Source of the DNA: Streptomyces paradoxus
GTDB lineage: Bacteria; Actinomycetota; Actinomycetes; Streptomycetales; Streptomycetaceae
Assembly (NCBI RefSeq): GCF_014202475.1
Contig: NZ_JACHGV010000009.1
Coordinates: 62,001 to 126,000 of the forward strand
Direction of reading: 5' to 3'
Length of the DNA: 64,000 bases
Below the pieces are notes generated by a model that did not search any database, was not told the origin of the DNA, and was given only the letters and a program-made list of their open reading frames with translations. Every line of letters begins with the position of its first letter. Position 1 is the first letter of the stretch. Shown piece by piece: positions 46,410 to 54,363 of the stretch. The position numbers were made by a program, and so were the translations under genes.

Positions 46410-48239
46410 TTGCCGAGCAAGTCGTCCGCGCGTCTCGCCGCGCTCACCGTCGCCGCCGCGTGCTCCGCGGCATCCACGATCGTCCTCACCAGCCCCGCGC
46501 ACGCGGAGTCGGTGCGCATCCACGACATCCAGGGCAGCACCCGGATATCCCCGTACGCCGGCAAGCAGGTCACGGACGTGGCCGGAATCGTCACCGGCAT
46601 CCGGACCTACGGCTCGTCCCGCGGCTTCTGGATCCAGGACCCGGCCCCGGACGCCGACCCGGCGACCAGCGAGGGCGTCTTCGTCTTCACCAGCTCCGTC
46701 CCGAAGGGGGTTGCCGTCGGTGACTCCGTCACGGTCAGCGGCACGGTCACGGAGTACGTCCCCGGCGGAGCGACCTCCGGCAACCAGTCGGTGACGGAGA
46801 TCACCAAGCCGACGACCACGGTCGTCTCCAGTGGCAACGCGCTGCCCGCCGCCGCGGCGATCACCTCGCGCTCGGTTCCCGCCGCCTACGCGCCCGCCGG
46901 CGACACGGCCGCGGGCGGCTCGGTCAACGCGCTCCCCCTGCAGCCCTCGAAGTACGCCCTGGACCACTATGAGGCGCTGGAGGGCATGTCCGTCCGGGTC
47001 ACCGACACCCGCGTCGTCGGCGCCACGGACCCGTACACCGAGCTCTGGGTGACGGTGAAGCCGCACGAGAACCGCAACCGCCACGGCGGCACGGTCTACG
47101 GCTCCTACGACGCGCAGAACACGGGCCGCCTCCAGATCCAGTCCCTCGGCGCGACGGCGGACTTCCCGAAGGCGAACGTGGGCGACACCCTCACGGGCAG
47201 CACCACCGGCCCCCTGGACTACAACCAGTTCGGCGGCTACACCCTCGTCGCGAGCGAGCTGGGCACCCTGAAGAGCGCGGGCCTGGAGCGGGAGACGACC
47301 CGCAAGCAGCGCTCGTCCGAACTCGCGGTCGCCACCTACAACGTCGAGAACCTCGACCCGGCCGACGACACGTTCGCCGCCCACGCCGCCGCGATCGTGA
47401 ACAACCTGAAGTCGCCGGACATCGTGTCGCTGGAGGAGATCCAGGACAACAACGGCGCGAAGAACGACGGAACGGTCGCCGCCGACCAGACGCTGACCAA
47501 GCTGATCGACGCGATCGTCGCGGCGGGCGGCCCGAAGTACGACTGGCGCTCGATCGACCCGGCCGACGGCACCGACGGCGGCGAGCCGGGCGGCAACATC
47601 CGCCAGGCGTTCCTGTTCAACCCGGAGCGGGTCTCCTTCGCGGACCGCGCGGGCGGTGACGCCACGACGGCCACCGCCGTGACGAAGATCCGCGGCAAGG
47701 CGCACCTGACGCTCAGCCCGGGCCGTGTCGCCCCCGCCGACGAGGCCTGGAAGAACAGCCGCAAGCCGCTGGCCGGCGAGTTCGTCTTCCGGGGCCGCTC
47801 GGTCTTCGTGATCGCCAACCACTTCAACTCCAAGGGCGGCGACCAGGGTCTGACCTCCCAGTACCAGCCGCCGTCGCGCAGCTCCGAGACGCAGCGCCAC
47901 CGGCAGGCCACCCTGGTGAACGCGTTCGTCAAGGACATCCTCGACACCCAGAAGAACGCGGACGTCGTCACGCTGGGCGACATCAACGACTTCGAGTTCT
48001 CGAAGACCGCGCAGCTCCTCGAAGGCCGCGGCGAACTCTGGTCGGCGATCAAGTCGCTGCCCAGGAACGAGCGTTACTCGTACGTCTACCAGGGCAACAG
48101 CCAGGTCCTCGACCAGATCCTGATCAGCCCGTCGATCCGCCGCGACTGCGACTTCGAGTACGACAGCGTGCACGTCAACGCGGAGTTCCACGACCAGATC
48201 AGCGACCACGACCCGCAGATCCTGCGGTTCCGCCCGTAA
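46410..48239 (+). CDS. Secreted ExeM/NucH-type endonuclease/exonuclease/phosphatase-family nuclease
   Basis: A 609-residue protein. TTG at 46410 is the best start because GGAGGG lies 7 bases upstream and a signal peptide follows (ARLAALTVAAACSAASTIV, cleavage near AHA). An N-terminal OB-fold region covers about 35-140 (KQVTDVAGIVTGIRTYGSSR, GFWIQDPAPDAD). The EEP nuclease domain starts near 305: LAVATYNVENLDPADD, IVSLEEIQDNNGAK, FVIANHFNSKGGDQG, TLGDINDFEFSKTAQLL and SDHDPQILRF hold the metal and catalytic residues. It probably degrades extracellular DNA, a phosphate source that fits the nearby phoX and the PHO-box-like site. Confidence 0.88.
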   Translation: MPSKSSARLAALTVAAACSAASTIVLTSPAHAESVRIHDIQGSTRISPYAGKQVTDVAGIVTGIRTYGSSRGFWIQDPAPDADPATSEGVFVFTSSVPKGVAVGDSVTVSGTVTEYVPGGATSGNQSVTEITKPTTTVVSSGNALPAAAAITSRSVPAAYAPAGDTAAGGSVNALPLQPSKYALDHYEALEGMSVRVTDTRVVGATDPYTELWVTVKPHENRNRHGGTVYGSYDAQNTGRLQIQSLGATADFPKANVGDTLTGSTTGPLDYNQFGGYTLVASELGTLKSAGLERETTRKQRSSELAVATYNVENLDPADDTFAAHAAAIVNNLKSPDIVSLEEIQDNNGAKNDGTVAADQTLTKLIDAIVAAGGPKYDWRSIDPADGTDGGEPGGNIRQAFLFNPERVSFADRAGGDATTATAVTKIRGKAHLTLSPGRVAPADEAWKNSRKPLAGEFVFRGRSVFVIANHFNSKGGDQGLTSQYQPPSRSSETQRHRQATLVNAFVKDILDTQKNADVVTLGDINDFEFSKTAQLLEGRGELWSAIKSLPRNERYSYVYQGNSQVLDQILISPSIRRDCDFEYDSVHVNAEFHDQISDHDPQILRFRP

Positions 48240-48247
48240 GCGGCCCG

Positions 48248-48278
48248 GGGCCGGCCGGACATCCCGTCCGGCCGGCCC
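48248..48278. terminator. 13-bp hairpin between convergent genes
   Basis: Arms GGGCCGGCCGGAC (48248-48260) and GTCCGGCCGGCCC (48266-48278) with a 5-base loop. It lies between the nuclease gene and the convergent monooxygenase-domain gene, and probably serves both. Confidence 0.8.
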
Positions 48279-48290
48279 ACGGCTCCTGGC

Positions 48291-48977
48291 TCAACCTGGC
48301 AGCAGCCCCAGAACGTGCGTGTACCGGCTGCCGGTGAACCCCGCCACCCCGGGATACGTCCGCACCCGCTCCCACGCGTCGGTCGACGGAGCGGCCAGCG
48401 CCCGGTCGTAGGCCTCGGAGCTCTCCCACTCGGCGTAGTTCAGCACGTGCCCGCCGTCCGCGCTCAGGTGGAAATGAGCGGACAGCAGCCCGGCGTGCCC
48501 CTCCGGGTCGTCCTCGACGGCCTTCAGCACCAGGTCGGCCCACTCCTCCCGGCGCCCCTCGCCGCCCGCCTCGAAATCGATCCGTACGGTGACGACGTGC
48601 CCGGGCACCCGCGTCTCCCCTGCGGCCCGCTCCCGGCTGCGGTACCGCCGGTAGCGCCTGAGTCCGACCCGCTCGATCCCCGGCACGGCGGTGTCGATCT
48701 CGTCGACGCGCTCCTGCCGGTGGACCTTCACGAACGCCTCGAAGGCCTGTGGGCTGCTCCACTGCGAGTAGTGCATCAGCGTGGATCCGTCCTGCCCGGC
48801 GTACACGTGGTACCCCAGCAGATCGGAGGTCGGCCAGGGCCGCCGCTCCCAGGTCCGCCCGATCGCCTCTGCGGCCAGCCGCTGCCGCTCGGGGGTTCCC
48901 ACCCGCCAGGTGCTGAAGATGGGGGCACCGATGCGAGAGTCGGTGGGGTCGGGGTGCTGTTCGGTCCGACGGGTCAT
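48291..48977 (-). CDS. Protein with two antibiotic-biosynthesis-monooxygenase (ABM) like domains
   Basis: A 228-residue cytoplasmic protein. The start is ATG at 48977 with GGAG upstream; an in-frame start at 49019 lacks one. Two ferredoxin-like halves are visible. The first has PIFSTWRVGTPERQRLAAEA and STLMHYSQWSSPQAFEAFVK. The second has HVVTVRIDFEAGGEGRREEW and GHVLNYAEWESSEAYDRALA. The repeated YSQWSSPQAF/YAEWESSEAY motif indicates internal duplication. ABM proteins include quinone-forming oxygenases and heme-degrading enzymes, but no substrate can be deduced. It appears to stand alone. Confidence 0.78.
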   Translation of the reverse strand: MTRRTEQHPDPTDSRIGAPIFSTWRVGTPERQRLAAEAIGRTWERRPWPTSDLLGYHVYAGQDGSTLMHYSQWSSPQAFEAFVKVHRQERVDEIDTAVPGIERVGLRRYRRYRSRERAAGETRVPGHVVTVRIDFEAGGEGRREEWADLVLKAVEDDPEGHAGLLSAHFHLSADGGHVLNYAEWESSEAYDRALAAPSTDAWERVRTYPGVAGFTGSRYTHVLGLLPG

Positions 48978-49095
48978 GGAACGCTCCAGTTGTGTGCGCC
49001 GACTGCCTGCACACCCCACTCTTCAACCTCGACCAAGCTTGAGGTCAAGGGAGGTTCGGCAGGCCGGCGCCCCGGACGTTCGCAGGCCCCGGCAC

Positions 49096-49461
49096 TCAGT
49101 GATGCCCGTGCACGTACCTCCAGCGCAGCACCCCGACAGCCACCACACCCGCGGCCGCCCCGGCCACGAGCACCGGCCCCGGATGCCGCATCCCGGCCTG
49201 CACGACCGTCCGCACCGGACCGGGCCCCGCATGCGCCGCCCGGTCCTGGACCACGTGGCCCGCCTGCGCCGCACTGCTGCGCAACTGCACCGTGACCGCC
49301 CCGGCCTTGTCCCGGAGATCGGCGGCCCGCGCCAGCGCACGCCCCTTCACATCGGCCTTCCCGGCCAACTCCTCCACCGTGTTCCCGAGTTCACTCCGCG
49401 TCTGCTCGATCTGCCGCCGCAGCTCATCGGGTCCCTTGGCCCCACCCGTCGGCTTCGTCAT
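49096..49461 (-). CDS. DUF3618-type membrane-associated protein
   Basis: A 121-residue protein. The N-terminal coiled helix has PDELRRQIEQTRSELGNTVE, with ELAGKADVKGRA after it, the signature of DUF3618. A C-terminal hydrophobic segment follows (GPVLVAGAAAGVVAVGVL) and a short basic/His tail. Members occur with small holin-like membrane proteins (DUF1469) in actinobacteria, as here by an ATGA overlap. The pair may act in envelope stress, but no defined function is known. Confidence 0.82.
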   Translation of the reverse strand: MTKPTGGAKGPDELRRQIEQTRSELGNTVEELAGKADVKGRALARAADLRDKAGAVTVQLRSSAAQAGHVVQDRAAHAGPGPVRTVVQAGMRHPGPVLVAGAAAGVVAVGVLRWRYVHGHH

Positions 49462-49877
49462 CGATGCGCCCTTCCCTTGATCTCCTCCACGTCCGCCTTG
49501 ACGCTGCCGATCGCTGCCTCAGGCGTGGGAGGCGCGGCCCGCCGCAGCTGCCCCCGCCCGACTGCCGCCAGCACGGCCGCGATCACGAACAGCACCCCCA
49601 TCACGATCAGCGCGGCGGCCCACACGGGCAGCACCAGCGAGAGCGCGGCGGCACCCGCACCGGCCAGCGCGAGGAACCCGGCGTACGCGACGGCACCCGC
49701 CGCACCGAGCAGCCCGCCGCCACGCCCCGCCCGCCGCCCCTTCTCGGCCAGCTCTTCCTTCGCGAGCGCCACTTCCTGCCGCACGAGCCGGGAGGCCTGC
49801 TCGGCGGCCTGATTGACGAGCTCGCCCACGGAGTGGTGCTCGTCGTGCACGACCCGATGGTCCATGGTTCCGGTCAC
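49458..49877 (-). CDS. Phage-holin-like (DUF1469) membrane protein
   Basis: A 139-residue protein. I prefer GTG at 49877, because GAGGAGG lies about 9 bases upstream; the open frame reaches 49961. The N-terminal amphipathic segment VGELVNQAAEQASRLVRQEV runs into ALAKEELAEKGRRAGRGG, then two membrane helices (GAVAYAGFLALAGAGAAALS and AALIVMGVLFVIAAVLAAVG). The holin name is historical, and no lysis genes are nearby. It is coupled to DUF3618 by ATGA. A GTTA-N13-GGTAT upstream vaguely resembles a stress-sigma promoter. Confidence 0.8.
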   Translation of the reverse strand: MTGTMDHRVVHDEHHSVGELVNQAAEQASRLVRQEVALAKEELAEKGRRAGRGGGLLGAAGAVAYAGFLALAGAGAAALSLVLPVWAAALIVMGVLFVIAAVLAAVGRGQLRRAAPPTPEAAIGSVKADVEEIKGRAHR

Positions 49878-50058
49878 GGTGTTCCGCCTCCTCTCGAAGA
49901 AGTAGGAACCCCCGAGTACCCGCCCGGCTCCGTCATACCTCGTAGTATCACTTAACATCACCAGGTAGCAGATTTAAGTGGAGCTACACAGTCAGCAGGC
50001 CGACACTACCCCCATGACGACACCCTTCGGCCGCACCCTCTGACGATGATCACCAAAG

Positions 50059-50100
50059 GGGACGGCCCGTGCCGCAGTCGCCTGCGGCACGGGCCGTCCC
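50059..50100. terminator. Very strong 19-bp hairpin
   Basis: Arms GGGACGGCCCGTGCCGCAG (50059-50077) and CTGCGGCACGGGCCGTCCC (50082-50100) pair perfectly around a 4-base loop. It begins 15 bases past the stop of the small secreted protein gene (minus strand), with TTTGGT following on that strand. Confidence 0.88.
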
Positions 50101-50115
50101 GTCTTCTCTGCCGGT

Positions 50116-50340
50116 TCAGTTCCAGGCGTACCCGTCGCCGAACAGCAGCGTGTGCTCCAGCACGTCCTCCGCCGGGTCGTCGATCTGACCGGCGTTGATC
50201 AGAGCGACCCGGTGGCCGTTGTGGGAGTCCGTGTTGGTCTCGTCGGCGTGCGCGGCGCCCGCCGGCAGCCAGCACACCGCCAGCGCCGCGGCCACCCCGG
50301 CCAGCCCGCGCCCCACGGTCCGCCCTCGCTCGTTCCTCAT
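50116..50340 (-). CDS. Small secreted protein of unknown function
   Basis: A 74-residue precursor starting at ATG 50340 after AAGGA. A clear signal peptide (GLAGVAAALAVCWLPAGAAHA, cleavage near residue 32) leaves a mature peptide of about 42 residues that begins DETNTDSHNGHRVALINAGQ and ends LLFGDGYAWN. The mature part has no Cys and is not cationic, so it is neither an obvious bacteriocin nor a chaplin; the NAGQIDDPAEDVLEHTLLFG segment is distinctive. A very strong terminator follows. The function is unknown. Confidence 0.7.
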   Translation of the reverse strand: MRNERGRTVGRGLAGVAAALAVCWLPAGAAHADETNTDSHNGHRVALINAGQIDDPAEDVLEHTLLFGDGYAWN

Positions 50341-50474
50341 GCCCCGGTCCTTCTTTCGTCGGTTCGGCGTCTGATCGGACACTGCGTCCACCCGTTCATC
50401 TGCCAAAACCACCGCGAGGTCACGCCGGGTCATCCGTACGGGACGTACGGGCCGCACGGATCGCCGTGGGGCCG

Positions 50475-51464
50475 TCAGTTGTGGCTGTGGAGGATCTCGT
50501 TCAGGCCGCCCCACACCGCGTTGTTCGGGCGGGCCTCGACCGTGCCGGTGACCGAGTTGCGGCGGAAGAGGATGTTGGAGGCGCCGGACAGCTCGCGGGC
50601 CTTGATGATCTGCCCGTCGGGCATGGTGACACGGGTGCCGGCGGTGACGTAGAGGCCGGCCTCGACGACGCACTCGTCGCCCAGGGCGATGCCGACGCCC
50701 GCCTCGGCGCCGATCAGGCAGCGCTCGCCGATGGAGATGATGACGTTGCCGCCACCGGAGAGGGTGCCCATCGTGGAGGCGCCGCCGCCGATGTCGGAGC
50801 CGTCACCGATCACGACACCGGCGGAGATGCGGCCCTCGACCATCGAGGTGCCGAGCGTGCCGGCGTTGAAGTTGACGAAGCCCTCGTGCATGACGGTGGT
50901 GCCCTCGGCGAGGTGGGCGCCGAGGCGGACCCGGTCGGCGTCGGCGATGCGGACACCCTTGGGGGCCACGTAGTCCGTCATCCGCGGGAACTTGTCCACG
51001 GAGGTCACCTGGAGGTGCAGGCCCTCGGCGCGGGCGTTGAGCCGCACCTTCTCCAGGTCGTCGACGGCGACCGGACCGAGCGAGGTCCAGGCGACATTGG
51101 CGAGGAAGCCGAAGATGCCGTCCAGGCTCTGGCCGTGCGGCTTGACCAGGCGGTGGGAGAGCAGGTGCAGGCGCAGGTAGGTGTCGTGCGCGTCGATCGG
51201 CTTCTCGTCGAGCGAGGCGATGACCGTGCGGACCGCGACCACCTCGACGCCCCGGCGGGCGTCCGGGCCGATCGCCGCGGTCGCGCCACCGCCGAGCAGC
51301 TCCGCGGCACGCTCGGCGGACAGCCGCTCGGTGCCGGACGGGCCGGGCTCGGCGACGAGCTCGGGCGCGGGGAACCAGGTGTCGAGAACGGTGCCGTCGG
51401 CGGCGATCGTGGCGAGGCCGGCGGCCACGGCGCCGGTGGTGCGAGGAGCAGTCGTGTCGGTCAT
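50475..51464 (-). CDS. dapD: 2,3,4,5-tetrahydropyridine-2,6-dicarboxylate N-succinyltransferase
   Basis: A 329-residue enzyme of the succinylase branch of lysine and diaminopimelate synthesis; it acts in the cytoplasm using succinyl-CoA. The long actinobacterial form has an N-terminal domain (about 1-170), then a left-handed beta-helix of hexapeptide repeats (VRLGAHLAEGTTVMHEGFVN, GRISAGVVIGDGSDIGGGAS, ERCLIGAEAGVGIALGDECV), and a C-terminal GQIIKARELSGASNILFRRN. It is a housekeeping gene; the start is ATG at 51464. Upstream and downstream genes are separately spaced. Confidence 0.93.
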   Translation of the reverse strand: MTDTTAPRTTGAVAAGLATIAADGTVLDTWFPAPELVAEPGPSGTERLSAERAAELLGGGATAAIGPDARRGVEVVAVRTVIASLDEKPIDAHDTYLRLHLLSHRLVKPHGQSLDGIFGFLANVAWTSLGPVAVDDLEKVRLNARAEGLHLQVTSVDKFPRMTDYVAPKGVRIADADRVRLGAHLAEGTTVMHEGFVNFNAGTLGTSMVEGRISAGVVIGDGSDIGGGASTMGTLSGGGNVIISIGERCLIGAEAGVGIALGDECVVEAGLYVTAGTRVTMPDGQIIKARELSGASNILFRRNSVTGTVEARPNNAVWGGLNEILHSHN

Positions 51465-51608
51465 GAGGGCAACCTAACCGGCGGACGCCGATGGATGCGA
51501 ACCCGTGCGGGGCCGTCTCACGGGACGGGCGGTATCCACCCCCCGAAGCCGCCCCTCAGCAGCACGGACACCGGCCCCCGGGACGACTCCCTCACGAAGC
51601 ACCGCGCC

Positions 51609-52157
51609 TCAATCAGCCGCCCCCGCAAGCACCCGCCCCAGCAGTTCCCGCGCGTACTCCTCGTCGTACGGCACGCCCGTCAGCAGCACCTGCAGGCAGA
51701 TGCCGTCGACGACCGCGACCAGTGCGCGCGCGGTGACGGGATCCGTTCGCGGGGACAGCAGTTCGGCGACGCCCTCGGCCCACTCGGCGGCGACGGGCCG
51801 CAGGGCCGGCCGGCGCAGGGCGGCCAGGTACAGCTCGTACTCCAGCTCCACACCCGTACGGTCACCGGAGAGCCACTCGCCGATCCACCCGGCGAGTTCG
51901 GCGGCCAGATCGGCCCGGGGATCCTCCAGGCCGCCGCACGAGGCGACCATCTTGGCGAAGCCCTCGTTGGTCTGCCGCAACGCGGCGACCATCAGCTCGT
52001 CGAGGGTCCTGAAGTGGTACGTCGTGGAGCCGAGCGGCACGTCCGCCTCGGCGGCGACGCTGCGGTGGCTCAGTCCGGCGATGCCCTTGGAGCCGACGAC
52101 CCGGATCGCCGCGTCGATGATCCGCTGCCGCCGCTCGGGGTCGTGCCGCCTGGGCAT
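51609..52157 (-). CDS. TetR-family regulator of an SMR efflux pump
   Basis: A 182-residue repressor. The helix-turn-helix is RRQRIIDAAIRVVGSKGIAG and LSHRSVAAEADVPLGSTTYH, followed by FRTLDELMVAALRQ. The C-terminal ligand domain includes LEYELYLAALRRPALRP. It starts at ATG 52157, overlapping the SMR stop by one base (TGATG), so pump and regulator are made together. Twin palindromes just before the pump start are the probable operators, and a quaternary or cationic drug is the expected inducer. Confidence 0.88.
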   Translation of the reverse strand: MPRRHDPERRQRIIDAAIRVVGSKGIAGLSHRSVAAEADVPLGSTTYHFRTLDELMVAALRQTNEGFAKMVASCGGLEDPRADLAAELAGWIGEWLSGDRTGVELEYELYLAALRRPALRPVAAEWAEGVAELLSPRTDPVTARALVAVVDGICLQVLLTGVPYDEEYARELLGRVLAGAAD

Positions 52158-52477
52158 CAGTGCGCACCTCCCAGGTTCAGCACCACGACCCCGACGATGA
52201 TCAGCGCGATCCCGGCAGCTTTGGCGGCGGTCATGCCCTCCCCCATGAAGACGATCCCGATCGTGGCGATGGCGGCGGTGCCGACCCCGGCCCAGATCGC
52301 GTAGGCCGCGCCGACCGACACGGTCTTCAGGGTCTGCGCGAGCAGCCCGAAGGAGAGGACGTAGCCGACGAGCGTGAGCAGCGAGGGGCCGAGCCTGCTG
52401 AACCCGTCGCTGTACTTCATGGCGGTGGTCGCGCCCACTTCGGCGGCTATGGCACCGGCCAGCAGCAGATAACCCAT
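52157..52477 (-). CDS. Small multidrug resistance (SMR) efflux protein
   Basis: A 106-residue four-helix membrane protein of the EmrE/QacE family. MGYLLLAGAIAAEVGATTAM carries the membrane-embedded Glu near 13 that couples drug and proton binding. TVSVGAAYAIWAGVGTAAIA and GIALIIVGVVVLNLGGAH match helices 3-4. It works as an antiparallel or hetero dimer exporting cationic compounds. The ATG at 52477 directly follows an operator and has no ribosome site. A -10-like TACGCT ends 7 bases before it, so the message is probably leaderless. Confidence 0.9.
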   Translation of the reverse strand: MGYLLLAGAIAAEVGATTAMKYSDGFSRLGPSLLTLVGYVLSFGLLAQTLKTVSVGAAYAIWAGVGTAAIATIGIVFMGEGMTAAKAAGIALIIVGVVVLNLGGAH

Positions 52478-52513
52478 GTGTACGAGCGTACACAACATCT
52501 GTACAGCCGTACA
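52478..52513. promoter_or_regulatory. Twin TetR operators overlapping the SMR promoter
   Basis: GTGTACGAGCGTACAC (52478-52493) is palindromic around a central AG. TGTAC-AGCC-GTACA (52500-52513) is a second palindrome, with centres 21 bases apart (two helical turns). The first covers the predicted -10 TACGCT (minus strand 52489-52484) and touches the start codon, so binding would block transcription. Confidence 0.78.
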
Positions 52514-52658
52514 CAACGGCGCCCCGGATATCGGAGAGAAACCGCTCTCACCAAATGAGCCACAGGCGCCCCACCAGTCCACTACGGTGTCCACCGATCA
52601 CACACCGGGCCACCACAACTGCGCCGCCGTCAAGGGTGCCCCGCCGGAGGAACAGCGC

Positions 52659-53492
52659 ATGTCAGAACAGAAGTCCCGGCCGCCGCAGGACCGCCCCTGG
52701 GAGAGCGGCTGGGCCCCGGACACCACCCGGGCTCCGGGCACGCGAAGGCTCTGGCTGGCGGGCGCGCTGGCCCTGGCCACGATCACCGCGTGCCTCACGG
52801 CCGTCACCGTGATGGACCAGGAGTCCGGAGAGCAGGAGAACCGGGCGGCGGAGCCGACCACCCTCAGCAGCTCGGCCCCGGGCGGCCTGATCTCCTTCGC
52901 GACGCCGTCCAAGGGCGGCGCCGAAAAGGCCGGAGCGGACCGCGCCCATCCGTCCCCCACCCCGACCAGCAGCGCTCCCACCGCCTCCCCGAGCCCGACA
53001 CCCCGGAAGAAGGCCCCGAAGCCGCCGAAGGCGTCCCCCGCTCCGTCGAAGGAGCCGAAGCCCCCGTCCTCCCACGGCATATCCATACGCTCGGTCAACT
53101 TCTCCGACCGCTACTGGCGGGTGCGCGACGGCTATGTGCGCCTCGACCGGATCGGATCGGGTCCCGAGCAGCGCGAGGACGCCACCTTCCAGCGCGTCGC
53201 CGGTCTCTCCGACTCCTCCTGCTACTCCTTCACCACCGCGGACGGCCGCTACCTGCGCCACCGCAGCTTCGTCCTGGTCGCGAACAGCAACGACGGCTCG
53301 TCCCTCTTCCGGCAGGACGCCACGTTCTGTCCCCGCGTCTGGTCCCGCTCGGGAACGCTCACGCTGGAGTCGGTCAACTACCCGGGCCGCTTCCTGCGCC
53401 ACCGCAACTTCCAGCTCCGCCTGGACCCCTTCGAGAACAGTCACCAGTTCTACGCGGACGCGTCGTTCCAGATCGTGTCCGGGCTGGACTGA
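52659..53492 (+). CDS. Membrane-anchored or secreted protein with an AbfB arabinose-binding domain
   Basis: A 277-residue protein starting at ATG 52659 after GGAGGA. A basic N-terminus precedes one hydrophobic segment (LWLAGALALATITACLTAVT, near 33-52), either signal or anchor. A Ser/Pro/Lys linker runs to about 140. The C-terminal beta-trefoil has the AbfB (CBM42) repeats: FSDRYWRVRDGYVRLD, GRYLRHRSFVLVANSNDGSS and PGRFLRHRNFQLRLDPFENS. These repeats bind arabinofuranose side chains. No catalytic domain is attached, so it may hold arabinan or arabinoxylan at the cell surface. It is divergent from the SMR gene. Confidence 0.82.
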   Translation: MSEQKSRPPQDRPWESGWAPDTTRAPGTRRLWLAGALALATITACLTAVTVMDQESGEQENRAAEPTTLSSSAPGGLISFATPSKGGAEKAGADRAHPSPTPTSSAPTASPSPTPRKKAPKPPKASPAPSKEPKPPSSHGISIRSVNFSDRYWRVRDGYVRLDRIGSGPEQREDATFQRVAGLSDSSCYSFTTADGRYLRHRSFVLVANSNDGSSLFRQDATFCPRVWSRSGTLTLESVNYPGRFLRHRNFQLRLDPFENSHQFYADASFQIVSGLD

Positions 53493-53496
53493 ACAT

Positions 53497-53535
53497 GCGT
53501 GAGGGCGGCACCCGGACCGGGTGCCGCCCTCACGC
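53497..53535. terminator. 19-bp hairpin between AbfB gene and suf operon
   Basis: GCGTGAGGGCGGCACCCGG (53497-53515) pairs with CCGGGTGCCGCCCTCACGC (53517-53535); the innermost pairs must open to form a loop. It sits between the convergent AbfB gene and the 3' end of the suf operon and should terminate both. Confidence 0.85.
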
Positions 53536-53548
53536 GCGTCAGTGGATC

Positions 53549-53881
53549 TCAGACGTTGAACCCGAGAGCACGCAGCTGCTCGCGCCCGTCGTCCGTGATC
53601 TTGTCGGGGCCCCACGGCGGCATCCAGACCCAGTTGATGCGCAGTTCGCTCACGAGGCCGTCCGTGGCGGACTTCGCCTGGTCCTCGATGACGTCCGTCA
53701 GCGGGCAGGCCGCCGAGGTCAGGGTCATGTCGAGCGTCGCGATGTTCGCGTCGTCGATGTGGATGCCGTAGATCAGGCCGAGGTTGACGACGTCGATGCC
53801 CAGTTCGGGGTCGACGACGTCGTACAGCGCCTCACGGACCTCTTCCTCCGAGGCCGGCTTCATCTCAACGGTCTCGCTCAT
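53549..53881 (-). CDS. SufT-like (DUF59/MIP18) Fe-S assembly factor
   Basis: A 110-residue protein. The MIP18 family motif is EALYDVVDPELGIDVVNLGL, with IYGIHIDD after it; the conserved Cys lies in TLTSAACPLTDVIEDQA. The C-terminal NWVWMPPWGPDKITDDGREQ matches bacterial SufT-type proteins. It helps mature or transfer Fe-S clusters. It is the last gene of the suf operon, starting at ATG 53881 (ATGA overlap with sufU), with a strong terminator 14 bases after its stop. Confidence 0.88.
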   Translation of the reverse strand: MSETVEMKPASEEEVREALYDVVDPELGIDVVNLGLIYGIHIDDANIATLDMTLTSAACPLTDVIEDQAKSATDGLVSELRINWVWMPPWGPDKITDDGREQLRALGFNV

Positions 53882-54348
53882 GCCGTCGTCTCCTTCTCGG
53901 CGTCGGCTCCGCCCAGCACCTGGGCCGTCGCGTCCTTCCAGGCCATCCAGCTCAGCAGGGCGCACTTCACCCGGGCCGGGTACTTGGACACCCCGGCGAA
54001 CGCGACCGCGTCCTCCAGGATGTCCTCCATCGCGTCGTCGGGCTCGAGCTTCCCCTTGGACTGCATCAGCTCCAGGAAGGTCTCCTGGATCTTCCGCGCG
54101 TCGGAGAGGTCCTTGCCGACGAGGAGGTCGTTCAGTACGGACGCGCTCGCCTGGCTGATCGAACAGCCCTGGCCTTCGTACGAGACGTCCTCGATCGTGG
54201 TGCCGTCGTACTTCACGCGCAGCGTGATCTCGTCACCGCACGTCGGGTTGACGTGGTGCACCTCGGCGTCGCCATCCCGCAAGCCCCGCCCGTGCGGGTT
54301 CTTGTAGTGGTCCAGGATGACTTCCTGGTACATGGAGTCCAGTTTCAC
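53878..54348 (-). CDS. sufU: SufU-type sulfur transfer/scaffold protein
   Basis: A 156-residue zinc-dependent sulfurtransferase of the IscU-like SufU group. Three Cys positions are visible: HVNPTCGDEITLRVKY, YEGQGCSISQASASVLNDLL and ARVKCALLSWMAWKDA, as in SufU. The insertion between the second and third Cys, characteristic of SufU, is present. It accepts persulfide sulfur from SufS. It lies 15 bases downstream of sufS and overlaps the SufT-like gene. Confidence 0.92.
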   Translation of the reverse strand: MKLDSMYQEVILDHYKNPHGRGLRDGDAEVHHVNPTCGDEITLRVKYDGTTIEDVSYEGQGCSISQASASVLNDLLVGKDLSDARKIQETFLELMQSKGKLEPDDAMEDILEDAVAFAGVSKYPARVKCALLSWMAWKDATAQVLGGADAEKETTA

Positions 54349-54363
54349 CGTCTAGCACGCCCC

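Noticed and set aside
46268..46600. A 110-residue minus-strand frame upstream of the nuclease gene
   Set aside because: It overlaps the signal peptide and OB-fold of the nuclease in antisense, with no ribosome site or family features.
49458..49877. Phage holin indicating a prophage
   Set aside because: The protein belongs to a chromosomal DUF1469/DUF3618 pair; there is no integrase, lysin, capsid or tail gene, nor an attachment duplication nearby.
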